Shown here in pieces: positions 8,671-20,378 of a stretch of 38,894 nt of DNA (positions are counted from its first letter, which is position 1; each line of letters starts with the position of its first letter). The notes under the pieces were generated by a model that was not told where the DNA came from, ran no database searches, and saw only the letters and a list, made by a program, of their open reading frames with translations. The translations under genes and the position numbers were made by a program. The stretch is from Diphasiastrum complanatum (lineage: Eukaryota > Streptophyta > Lycopodiopsida > Lycopodiales > Lycopodiaceae): positions 1 through 38,894 of the forward strand of contig MU835462.1 in the NCBI GenBank assembly GCA_029204225.1. Reading direction: 5' to 3'.

Positions 8671-10030
8671 ATTCTTCACTCTTCTCCTTTATCGTAGAAA
8701 AGCAATTGCTCATTATCGGCTGCGTTCGCACTCTCTCTGCTGCAACTGAAGCACGTGACGAGATATTTGCTACCTCATAGTATAAAGTTGACCTTCAAGC
8801 AAAACTTCACCCTGAATGCTTATTGCTCCTGGGAGGATGGTCTTCTCCTCCCTTCTCGCCCTAAATCAACAAAACTTTGACTAAAATGCCTCCAAAAACT
8901 GTTCTGAAATCAAATATTTTTTCCGTGGAGTTGATATCGGAGGCTGAACGTATTTACAAGGTGTTTCGATAATCCCAACTGCCCAGCTAGTCAAGTAATA
9001 TTATAAAAAACAAAACTGATGTGCTATGCAGACATCAGACTATTACGCAATATATAGGTATATTATTTGATTCAAGGCGCAAAGAGGCTGCATATCTCAA
9101 CAGACTAGGCAACCACCATCCGAAAGAAAATCTGCATGCGTGCCCGGATTGGAACACGCCTCAAAGTTTTGCTGCTGTGAAATGCTCAAACAGCTCCCGA
9201 GACGTCACCACAGGAGAAAATACGCAGCTAAATTTGACCGTGAATAAAAACAGGAAGCAGAACCTCCCCGACGACGTTGTGAATCCCAAAATTCGCAAGC
9301 ATAATCTTCAAAGAGGCTTCAGAGAATTCAAACCTCATCAGATTGCTGAAAACAGCCTTGAAAAACCTTGAATCCGCACCAGAATCTGCAGGTTCGAGGG
9401 ATTCATCTGCCGACGAGACCGGATTCCTTAAAAATCATGAAACCGGTGCATAATATTATATGCCGAGATAGATTTTGCTCAAATCCGGTGCCACAAGAAG
9501 CCGTATCCTCCCCTTGCAAGCATAACAATCAAGACCTAGGGCGCTTCCGAAGCCGCAAGCAAGCCAGAAGATGAATCGATCGATACTTTGCTCGCAATGG
9601 CTGCTTCTCGGGAGGAAAGACGAACGAAACGAGAGCAGAAACATAAAAATAAATATTATGGATCGCGCGAGCTTGACAGGTACTAAAGCCACTACCTCTC
9701 CTACAGGAAATCACTTGGATGTTTGCCACGTGTCACAAGAGCCTACTTGGACTCGTGAGCGGTTAGATTCTAGATACGTGGCAAGATCTGAACGGTTGCG
9801 AGTAAATCCAACGGTGGAGAGCCATATTCTACTTAGCGACGGTAAGATTGGAGGGCCTGGCTGGGGGAGGTGTCAAGTTTCTTCAGAGAAAGTAGGTGGG
9901 TGAACGTAAATCTACTCGAGTAAATTGAGTAGTAATTTCTTTTTTTAACGGGCCCCAGTTTCCCTTCCGAGAAAGTAAGTAAAGTCAAATTACTATGGTG
10001 AATCTTGTGATACATTTTACCCTTTCTCTC
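8671..10030. promoter_or_regulatory. Upstream region of the FLY-like gene with G-box/ABRE-like sites
   Basis: This gene-free stretch lies 5' of the minus-strand FLY-like start. It contains GCACGTGACG (8751-8760), GCCACGTGTC (9725-9734) and ATACGTGGC (9774-9782). These are ACGT-core sites of the kind bound by plant bZIP/bHLH factors. A run of CT-rich sequence lies near 8730. Several short open frames exist on both strands but none shows a recognisable domain. No clear TATA box was found. Its regulatory role is inference from position and motifs. Confidence 0.4.
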
Positions 10031-10035
10031 GGACT

Positions 10036-10115
10036 TAACTACGGTTAAGGAAGTGGACCCTAACTCGAGTAACCCACGCGGTCACTGTACTGAATGTGTC
10101 TCTTAACCGTAGTTA
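10036..10115. repeat. 14-bp perfect inverted repeat
   Basis: TAACTACGGTTAAG (10036-10049) is matched by its reverse complement CTTAACCGTAGTTA (10102-10115), about 52 bp apart. It may be the ends of a tiny DNA element or just a stem-loop; no duplication of flanking bases was seen. Confidence 0.6.
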
Positions 10116-10317
10116 GTTAGCAGCAAACGTCACGCCCGTCAATTTTAGGCACCAAAATTTTTATTTCTTTCTAAAGATGCTTTTTGTTGTGCCACCCAAC
10201 TTTATGCTTTTTATTTTTAATCAAAGTGCCCTAAAAGTGGTCCAGCATTGTGCTTTTGATTAGGAGTAAAGGAGCAATTTCATAGGTCATTTTCGCATAG
10301 AGATTCCACTACTTTAG

Positions 10318-10575
10318 TTGAGTAGTTTTTATTTTTCAGCTTTGCCGCCACACAAATAATCTATTTCGATTATTTTTATCTTCTTTTTTTCTCTCAAACA
10401 CTACCCATGTTTGGGCGGGATTGGAACTTGGATGATCAATTGACACCAACCAAGATTCCCCTACCATAACACCATGCACGGGCAGCTTGGGTAGTTTTTT
10501 CTTTCATTTTTTCTCAAACACCCTCCATGTGTGGGCAAGGTTGAGTAGTTTCATTTTTAAGCCTTGCCACAATAA
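10318..10575. repeat. Degenerate direct repeats with swapped order
   Basis: A module around GAGTAGTTTTTATTTTTCAG occurs at about 10319 and again near 10543. A second module around TCTCAAACACTACCCATGT occurs near 10392 and 10513. No coding potential was seen in the surrounding 10116-10934. Confidence 0.5.
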
Positions 10576-10932
10576 AACTTTTAATTCTAAGCCTTCCCAC
10601 TATAATGGTTATTTGTCATAACAATTCTCTCCAAAGTAAAAAATGCATTGGATACAATTTGAGTTGGAAAATGTGTTCTTTTTTTAAATTCTTTAGAATT
10701 GCAACTTTTGTTTTTTATTTCATTTCCAAAGGTCTATGTCAAATATGTTATATTACATTGTACTATATATGTCAACTTTTTAGAAAAGGTTATTTAGGTA
10801 GACTTGCAAACATGTCGCATGTAGTTTATGAACTAAACAATGTTCACTTGAGGCATTTTTTTTGTTGTTGCCTTAAGGACAAAGTATTGGAACATTATGC
10901 TGAAAATTAATGTACCAATTATGTTGTGTTGT

Positions 10933-11034
<102 letters not shown>

Positions 11035-11152
11035 GCACCCTAGCTATCGTCATCCAACCCTGATGGCTAGTAGGGGAGGTTTCCATCACCACGCCTAGGT
11101 AGTTGGGCAAGCAACATCGATGCCTATGTAAAAGTTGCCTATCTAGGCAGTG

Positions 11153-11618
11153 ATGCCTAATGCCTCAATGGCTCCTCCTACTCTACCTATTACTAATCTA
11201 TCCCATGTTATCTCCCTCTCTCCCAGTTCTATTTTATCTAATCCTAAACATGTTCTAGCTCTTCTCATAATCCCATCTCAAATAACGCTTCCATCAACCT
11301 CCTTAATGTTGTGTGCATTCAATGAAGAACTAATAAGTGTCTTCAGACTTCTTTCTAGCCATTGGAAAGAAATGGACTCTCACCAAGAATTGATCTTATC
11401 AATGCAAGCACATCTTCAATGGACAGATTCATCCATTGTAGCACTCATATATGAAATTATGTCCAAAGGCCCAATAGCCTTCCACATGGCTACTTCAACT
11501 ATATCCAAGACCTCGAAAGTAAAATGGAGCACCATCATGTTGGTGTCCAATCTTAAGAAGATATTCTCAAAGGACCAAGTAAACCAAATGCTCCAGTTGC
11601 TTTCATTCTGCTACACTC

Positions 11619-11623
<5 letters not shown>
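11153..11623 (+). pseudogene. Coding remnant, forward copy of an inverted pair (retroelement or pararetrovirus-like)
   Basis: An open frame of about 156 codons runs from ATG 11153 to the TGA that merges into the following GA repeat. It has no catalytic motif. Its central part, with a helix around MQAHLQWTDSSI, resembles the minus-strand remnant at 11940-12832, which has a heptad-like segment around VQSHLQKLDTSIEEL. An upstream part also matches the other copy weakly. The two appear to be diverged copies of the same N-terminal gag- or coat-type region. It is preceded by a TC microsatellite. The family was not identified with certainty. Confidence 0.4.

Positions 11624-11685
<62 letters not shown>
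11622..11685. repeat. (GA)n microsatellite, 64 bp
   Basis: Uninterrupted GA dinucleotide repeat located at the 3' end of the forward remnant, between the two inverted coding remnants. Confidence 0.98.
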
Positions 11686-11688
<3 letters not shown>

Positions 11689-11939
11689 TTATTAATGTCT
11701 TTTCCATGCCGAAAGGCGTATAAGACGAATAATATATCAGGTAAGATGGAAACAAGACGGAATAGTGCCATCAAAACAACATAACTAAAGCAAAACTAAC
11801 TAATAAGAGAGTGATATATCTAGCCAGGATTATATGGTACGTGTACCATTTACATGCTCAACTGGACATCTCTTCATTTCTCTAGCTTAGACTTTATCTC
11901 AAAGTTAGGACTCTCATTAACTATAGGCTAACGATCAAA

Positions 11940-12832
11940 AAATCTGATAATACCATCACGATAGATAAGTCGTTTGCCAGTTGACAAAGATTCTTGTTTT
12001 GCCTTCTTACGTTCTTGGACTTGGATGAAAGTAAGATTTTCATCCAAATAGTTTTTGGTATCTCGCAATTCAGATCGCTTCTGCAAAACTTAACGCCGGT
12101 GAGACACTAATGTGAACCGGATGACGAGTATTCGAGCCCTTCTTAGGTCGCCAAGTAGTTTCCATACCGTTGCTATGGTGCTGAAGATTTTCTTCCAATA
12201 ACTTCTCAGCTTCTTCAACAACATTTTGGGAGTACAAAATACCTCTACCACGAACATTGGGAGCTTTATGCTCTCGCGGACGGCTCTTAGTGTACGTGGC
12301 TGAGATAAACGAAGGTGAAGGCAAAGTTGGAGAGATATTGTAGACGAACCTTTAAGTACATCCGCCCATGATTGGACATTCGTATGGTGTTGTTCCTCCT
12401 AACTTTCGTGCTGCTAGATTTTAGCTGAAGTAGCGATTTGGGAAGAAGTTTCCATTTTTATAACTGCAACTTCGTTCTTGAGTTCTTCAATGGAAGTGTC
12501 TAGCTTCTGAAGGTGTGATTGCACAGCTAGAAGCAGAGAATCAAGGGAAGCAAGTTTCTCTCTGTGATTGTTAAGGTATTCTAATAGACGGAGTCAATCC
12601 TCACAAAGAAGACTAACCAAGGCATATGGAGGGGAAGAAACAGGTGCTTATAGAGTGTCTGGAGTCAAGAAAATAGCTAAAATAGTTTCATTATTGTATA
12701 GGATTCGATGGGGAGATTAAGAACTGCAACATGCATATTAGGAGAAGAAGATGGATCTGGATGTGAGGCTGAAGAAACATTGAAAATGGTAGATGGATCA
12801 AAATTAAGGGAAACCCCTTTGCGATGAGGCAT
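11940..12832 (-). pseudogene. Coding remnant, reverse copy of the inverted pair; possible endogenous pararetrovirus-like N-terminal region
   Basis: The minus strand from ATG 12832 shows broken open frames in consistent order. First is a short N-terminal segment, then a coiled-coil-like segment, a SWADVLKG motif, a basic stretch, and finally a charged helix-rich segment near 12060-11945. At least three stops or frame changes interrupt it. The final segment reminds me of the region upstream of the enzymes in Caulimoviridae-type polyproteins, and gymnosperm genomes are known to carry such copies. That match is from memory and weak, and a LINE or copia gag-like origin is possible. No reverse transcriptase accompanies it. 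It is preceded on its own strand by a long CT repeat, as is the forward copy. It is non-functional as it stands. Confidence 0.4.
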
Positions 12833-13083
12833 TTTTCAAATCCGAATGATATGCAAGCAATAATCAGCAATGGATAAGTGATGGACATGGTGAGATGGAG
12901 GGCAGCACCATCAACAATGGAGGCATAAGTAGATGGACACCATGGCACAATGGAGGATAGCACAACAAGGCAGCGCAACAAGGCCGTACTATCAGAGATG
13001 GAGGAGGCGGCAGCAAGGCGCGATGGCGCCCTCAACAGCCAGGCGCGATGGAGGCAACGCGCGATGGCTCCATCAGCCAGGCG

Positions 13084-15321
<2,238 letters not shown>

Positions 15322-15990
15322 GAAATTGAAAAAAGCTTTAGCTTCTGCACCAATGCTATAAGCTCCAATCTGGACAATTGAGATTCATATTCACACTGAT
15401 GCATCGAAATATGCCATTGGATCAGTTTTGACGCAGCCAAGTGAATACAAGAAGGATTATCCTATCAGCTTTGCAAGCATACAACTTACAGATACGGAGA
15501 AGAATTATTCGACAACTGAACGCAAAACATTGGCCATGATTTTTTCTGTTAAGTTTCGACATTATCTATTGGCAACGCATTTTGCATTTTATATTGATCA
15601 TCAGCCGTTACTTTATTTGGTGAACAAGACATGCAACACAGGACGTATTGCAAGATGGCTACTATTATTGACTGAATTTGATTTTCGCGTTGTGGTTCGA
15701 AAGGGTAAACAACATCATCTAGCCGACCATGTTTCAAAAATTGAATCAGCGCCTGTTAGTACTTAAGTGGATGATGAACTCCCAGATGTTGCATTATTTT
15801 ATGTTGAAGCAGTACCTAAATGGGCAGTAGATATTGTTGAATATCTTATGCTTGGCCAACCCAAAGAGACAATTAATTCATAAAGCACAACCTTATCAAT
15901 TAATTGCTGGACAATTGTATCGCCGCTTGATAGCCAGCCACTATACTGGTTCAAGACAGTCTTTGGTGAGCTCAAGCGGGCCATTAAAAG
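15322..15990 (+). pseudogene. Ty3/gypsy RNase H fragment with start of integrase, truncated
   Basis: The plus strand shows the RNase H of a gypsy element: HTDASKYAIG, an STTERKTLAMIF helix, FYIDHQPLLYLVNK and HHLADHVSKIE. The beginning of the integrase linker follows (AQPYQLIAGQLYRR near 15890). A stop (TAA at 15764-15766) and a frame change near 15860 break it. It closely resembles the copy inside the gypsy element at 24640-25240 and is the same family. In the usual TEREALA motif the second acidic residue is Lys here. It is cut at both ends and is not attached to an RT or integrase core. Confidence 0.88.
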
Positions 15991-16373
15991 CAATACCAAG
16001 CAACAATTTGCGACATTTTTGTCTCTCCTTTCTGTCCCTCCTTGATTAATAAAATCCATGGGTTTGTTGCTAATGTTGTGCTATCCGTGCAAGAAGACAC
16101 GCCTGCTGAGTCCTCACACCAAACATCCAGTTCTCATAGTCGTCGTCGTGTGCGTAGCGAGGTCGTTATTCCTGACTCGCCTTCCGCGTCCCGACGCCGC
16201 ACTAGGTAGACATCTTCAGCTGCGCTTCCAACCCCTGCTACTATTCGCATTGAACTACCCATTCCCCAATCCAGTGATGCATCCCTCGCCTCCTCTTCCT
16301 CACAGGGTCAGTTTGTGACCACTATTCCAATCATAGTTGCCCAAGTTGTTGGGGGTATTCTCAACATATTGTA
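15935..16373 (+). pseudogene. Unidentified Ser/Arg-rich coding remnant
   Basis: Directly after the gypsy fragment a different coding-like sequence appears. One piece contains WFKTVFGELKRAIKSNTKQQ (about 15943-16002). After a frame change near 16035 the next reads VQEDTPAESSHQTSSSHS, then an Arg-rich SRRRVRSEV and a Ser/Pro/Ala-rich tail to TAA at 16371-16373, with one internal TAG near 16206. I do not recognise the family. It looks like the C-terminus of a larger gene or of a retroelement protein, joined by rearrangement. Confidence 0.35.
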
Positions 16374-16404
16374 AATAAAAATGGCCGGAAAAATAGAAAT
16401 AGTT

Positions 16405-17161
16405 GCAAGGATCGTGGCATCCTGCGTGTAAAAGCCAATGGCCCAATGAGCACTTGTAAATAAATAATGTTGGCATAAACTTGACTTTGGGCCTTGTAAT
16501 TAAAAATAATAGTAGAAGACCAAAGCTAAGCTTAAACTTAAGTTCCTAAGTTTGATTAATTAGTCAAAGTCAAATGATGGTAGAGGAAGTATGTTTCTCT
16601 CTCCACCATTGATTAGTTTTGTGTTTTTGGTGAAGGGTGTGGATTTCAATCCCACCTTCATTAGAATAGCCAATAGGAGAAAGGGGCAAGGGCCTTCCCC
16701 ATCCATAAAAAGGCACTATTTGTGTCATATTTTCATGCTTAATGAGAAGGAGGAAACTCTACAGTTTTGGAGAGAAGCATTCTCATTTGTTATTCAATAC
16801 TTGCTAATGCTCTTTTGTGTCTTGCTTTTGCTTTCTAGCTTACATGTTTTTGGTTTAATTTGTTAATGTTTCTCCATTAGCATGCACAATGAGCAAATGA
16901 GCTAACCTCCCCTCTTACTCTCTTTCTATTCCTCTTGCTCTACTTCTTCTATCTATCAATCTCCTTCTCTTCTCTTCTTCTCTCCCTCCTTCACTCTAAA
17001 ATCATGATGTGTGTGTGGTTACTGTAGGGAAGGGCAGTGTTAGGAAAAAGAGTAGAAAACGTCTAAAATTAGCATCTTGACATAGTTAGGTAACTATCCA
17101 GTGATCTAACCATCTTTGACAGGCGGAAGGACTGCTCACCGACTATATCTACACTCCTACA
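16405..17161 (+). mobile_element. Diverged LTR (gypsy family), first of two
   Basis: The start is approximate. It shares with the next LTR the phrase GGCATCCTGCGTGT (16416; GGCACCCTGCGTGT at 17240). Both also carry a CCAATAGG box (16670) placed exactly 35 bp before a TATA-like ATAAAAAGG (16705), and an ACCGACTA-ATCT segment near the 3' end. It ends in CCTACA, immediately followed by a degenerate tRNA-Asp primer-binding site. No coding sequence. Overall identity to the second LTR is low, so it is an older insertion or a different subfamily. Confidence 0.55.
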
Positions 17162-17180
17162 ATGCCGTTGCTAGGGATTG
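17162..17180 (+). other. Degenerate tRNA-Asp-type primer-binding site
   Basis: ATGCCGTTGCTAGGGATTG follows the LTR end CTACA. Compared with the plant tRNA-Asp complement TGGCGCCGTTGCCGGGGATC it lacks three bases (GCG) and has a few substitutions. Confidence 0.5.
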
Positions 17181-17227
17181 TTGGAGGTTTTGCGGATCCC
17201 AAGGCAACTCTAACCCTAGTTAATAAG

Positions 17228-17908
17228 TGAGAGGGATTTGGCACCCTGCGTGTGTAAGTCCAACTCGATGATCACATAGTTATTTGATTGATTAGTTAAA
17301 AGTTAATAAAAGGACTTTAGGCCTTTTTGCGGAACTTTTAATGTCACAGGGCCTAAATGTCAAGTTAGTGAATAAAGTTGGGTTTCCCTCCAATTTTGAT
17401 GGTTCCCACACTTTTTTTAATCTAAATAAAAAGAGAGGCAAGACTGGACCAATAGGATTCAGAGGTCAGGGTCCTCCTCTCTACTATAAGAAGGGACCAA
17501 CTCGAGTTGCTCCTCATGTTCATTTTCTCTTTTCAATGAAGTAGATTGGTTCTCTTCAGAAATGGATTGATGAATGTCCTTGTTCTTCTTCTTTCCTTCT
17601 CCATCTCTCATGCTTTCTTTGCTAATTATTGGATCTAAATGTTATTGGGATTGAGTGTTATTATACTTTTTATGAGAGAGAAAGAGTAAGCTATCTTTGT
17701 TGTGGATCGTAGTGTTAATGGATCTTAGTGTTAATGAGTAGGGTTAATGAATGTAGAGTTAGATTTAGATCTTCCATTCATGCTGAAATCTGAACTAAAC
17801 TATCGCTCTCATGAGAACGAACCTACGCGTGACAACTAAGTCCGTCTCTATGATGCTAGACCGACTAGATCTTGGATTGAGGTCAGGCAAGGAAAGAAAC
17901 CCACTACA
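17228..17908 (+). mobile_element. 5' LTR of the main Ty3/gypsy element
   Basis: The left border is approximate. The promoter-like CCAATAGG (17449) and ACTATAAGAAGG (TATA, about 17484) sit 35 bp apart, as in the preceding LTR. The last 105 bp (17804-17908) recur at 26641-26745 with about 92% identity, which fixes the 3' end of the LTR at ...CCCACTACA. A primer-binding site follows at once. Confidence 0.7.
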
Positions 17909-17930
17909 ATTTTGGCGTCGTTGCCAGGGA
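17909..17930 (+). other. tRNA-Asp primer-binding site
   Basis: TTTGGCGTCGTTGCCAGGGA matches 16 of 18 positions of TGGCGCCGTTGCCGGGGA, the complement of the 3' end of plant tRNA-Asp. This primer is typical of Athila/Tat-lineage gypsy elements. It primes minus-strand DNA synthesis. Confidence 0.8.
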
Positions 17931-18094
17931 GCTACGCCAATTTTTCAATTTGCAGCATGATTGTTGGATGGTCAGCTTGTTGTAGCGCAGGCATCCCAAA
18001 GGGAGCCGGGAACCACGACTTAGCTTCCTAGCCTTCAACTCTTGTCATCCAAACCCACTTGACATACAAGCAGCCAACTTGCCAACAACGAGCA

Positions 18095-18570
18095 AACTTA
18101 ACCAACTTGAAGTTCCGAAAACCAACATTGAGATCCAACCTGGCGCCATGCCAGATCGGGGGTCCCGTTGTGGGTGACTTCCCTCCAAGCAACCCGCCCG
18201 ACATACATCAAACTTAACCAACTCGAAGCTTCGTTACAAACGAGTAACATCCATTCCAAGCAAGCGGTCTGACTTACATCAGACTTAACCAACTGAAAGC
18301 TTCGTCACGAGCGCTGGAAGCCAACCTGGCGCCATGCCAGACTTGGACAGCCATAAACAGGTACCTTCCACCCAAGCAAGCCATCCAACTCAACCGACAG
18401 GTTAGAGCCCGTTCCCCAAGAGCTAAACCCATTCACGTTCATGCAAGGAACACTCAGAACCACAAGCCGCGACAGATATGGAGACAACCAGTTCATGGAC
18501 CAAATGGTCCCGACAACATACCGCTGGCGCCACGGACCGAATGGTCCCGACGGCATACCGCTGGCGTCGC
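18095..18570. repeat. Direct repeats in the gypsy leader
   Basis: AACTTAACCAACTCGAAGCTTCG-type units occur near 18095, 18209 and 18283 (the last two about 74 bp apart). CCTGGCGCCATGCCAGA occurs near 18139 and 18325. A 37-bp unit around GGTCCCGACAACATACCGCTGG is present twice near 18507-18570. The copies are diverged. No coding sequence is convincing here. Confidence 0.55.
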
Positions 18571-19067
18571 GGGATACGACCCTCAGCTATGTGCCAACTT
18601 AAAAATTTTGAAGCGGCCTTACAACTGGCGCTTTTACCGAACACTGAAACCCAGAAGGTAATCAGAGTCAGTTTGAGAAAAATCCCACTTTACTGATAAA
18701 TCTGAGAATGTTACATTTCAAGTGTGTGACCGACCCTAGTCTCCGGGGCGCTAGCACGCCAAGGCGAGAGCCATGACAACATTTCAGCAAGAGAGGCTGA
18801 GACTTGGTTGGAGTTCGTCCTGAGTCGCAACCCGCACTCCCCTACAATATTGGTGGGATTCGGCACCCCCCTCATACCAAGCACTCTACCCAGGCTGGTA
18901 ACGCACATTTTTCTCTCTCTATAATTTCTCTTTCTAGAAAGTCATTTTCTCTCTCTAGATTTTATTGATCCCCAGGCTTCCTTTAATCATGCCTAGATCG
19001 TGTGAGGTGATTGCACATCAATCTGAGCTATCTGGACTTCGCTAGAACCGATCAAAGATTTTCAGCC

Positions 19068-19186
19068 ATAGGAACTTGGCGCCGGCTGGATTCTGGTCAC
19101 AGTGGCGCCGGCGCCGTTGGTGCCAGGAACAGCATGGGCGTTGCTGGCACCGGGGACAATGTTGGCGCCAGTGGCGCCGGAAGTAA
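19068..19186. repeat. GGCGCC-rich minisatellite in the gypsy leader
   Basis: TGGCGCCGG, GGCGCCGTTGG and TTGGCGCCAG recur about six times in about 120 bp, a strong GC island in an AT-rich region. The open frame through it (Gly/Ala-rich) is probably incidental. The repeats resemble the primer-binding site sequence. Confidence 0.6.
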
Positions 19187-19483
19187 AGCTTATGAAGATA
19201 GTTATACAACACTTGCATTAGGCATCTTGTCGTGGCATGAATAGTGTTAGATCTGCATTTTAGGGTTAGTTTGGGATTGATTTTGCTTGATTTGAGTGGA
19301 TTTGCTTCTTTGAAATCTAATCTGATTGTTAAAATAGGAAAAGCTATTCAGATCACCAATCTTAAGATCCATTTGGATCTGAGATATCAGAGAAAATAAC
19401 AAAAATCGGTCAAATTTGTCAGATTTGGTCAAAAAGAGACAAAAAGCATCATCAGAGCTTAGAAATTTTTACCCTCTTTCAGG

Positions 19484-20130
19484 AAACCTTCGCCGAGTTG
19501 CAGACACCTTCGGTTTTGTTCACAGAACCTTCGTTTGAAGGGTGAAGATTAATTCCCAGCAGATTTCTAGAAACATCTAAAAAACCGTCAAAAAACACCA
19601 AAAATCATCAAAACCCTAAAAATACAAAAAAAGAACCTTCGCCCAATTCACTGTGCACAGGTGTGATTCAGATCTATCTACTGTCAGGTCGGCGAAGAAT
19701 AATACCAAAAATAGAAATAGTTTCAGAGGATCAGTTGTCATATTGCCATATTTTTGCCAAAAAAGTCATTTTTTTGCAAAATTACCAGTATTACTCTTGA
19801 TCCTTTGCCAGAACCTTTGTCGAGTTTTCAAAACATTCTATTTATAGTAAAATACTATTTTTGAGTTTGACAAAGATTCTTCTTGATCAGATCATAGAAA
19901 ATCTTGAATTTTACCCTCGTCAACCATCAGAAACTGTATTTTCTTGAGTCATAAACCTTCGCCCATTTTTCTATAATTGTATCTGTGTCATATCTTTCAC
20001 CTGAGAGGTTGGCGAAGGTTATTTCCCAAAAACTCATCAAAAAAAAAATGTTCAGAAAGTTTTTTGTCCAAAATAGCACTATTGAACCTTCGTCGAGCCA
20101 ATTTTCGCCTAATGAACCTTCGTTAGACCT
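19484..20130 (+). repeat. Array of five stem-loop-like units, AACCTTCGCC ... GGCGAAGGTT
   Basis: Units begin near 19486, 19637, 19811, 19957 and 20083 (spacing 126-174 bp) with AACCTTCGCC or a variant. In the clearest unit (about 19957-20020) this is followed about 50 bp later by its perfect 10-bp complement GGCGAAGGTT and then TATTTCCC. In the third unit both arms changed together (AACCTTTGTC with GACAAAGATT), apart from one position. Each unit is followed by A-rich sequence. The array ends about 250 bp before the gag start. Confidence 0.75.
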
Positions 20131-20378
20131 ATTTTAAGTGCCTGATTTTTCAGATCAAGTTTCTGTCAAAATTTGGATCAAATCTGATATATTTTGAATT
20201 GGATTATGAGAGATTTATCATTTTTGAGAAGTATCGGTTGATCGAATCTCGAAAACTTTTTCATGATATAGAATCAAATTCTTGAAAAATGGAATGGATC
20301 TAGCAGATCTGATCTAAGATAGTTGTGATTAAAAATCTAGATCCAATCTCATTGTCTGCTTAATCTAAATTTGTAAAG

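Noticed and set aside
9021-9903. Three forward open frames of 68-116 codons upstream of the FLY-like gene
   Set aside because: No domain, no consistent codon pattern and no splice context; treated as chance frames in promoter sequence.
10400-10490. Possible tRNA-derived SINE head (GGATTGGAACTTGGATGATC)
   Set aside because: A and B box consensus sequences could not both be placed at proper distance and no cloverleaf could be drawn.
19484-20130. CRISPR-like interpretation of the AACCTTCGCC array
   Set aside because: Spacing is irregular, units are diverged, the sequence between units is A-rich and not unique spacer-like, and the context is a plant retrotransposon leader.
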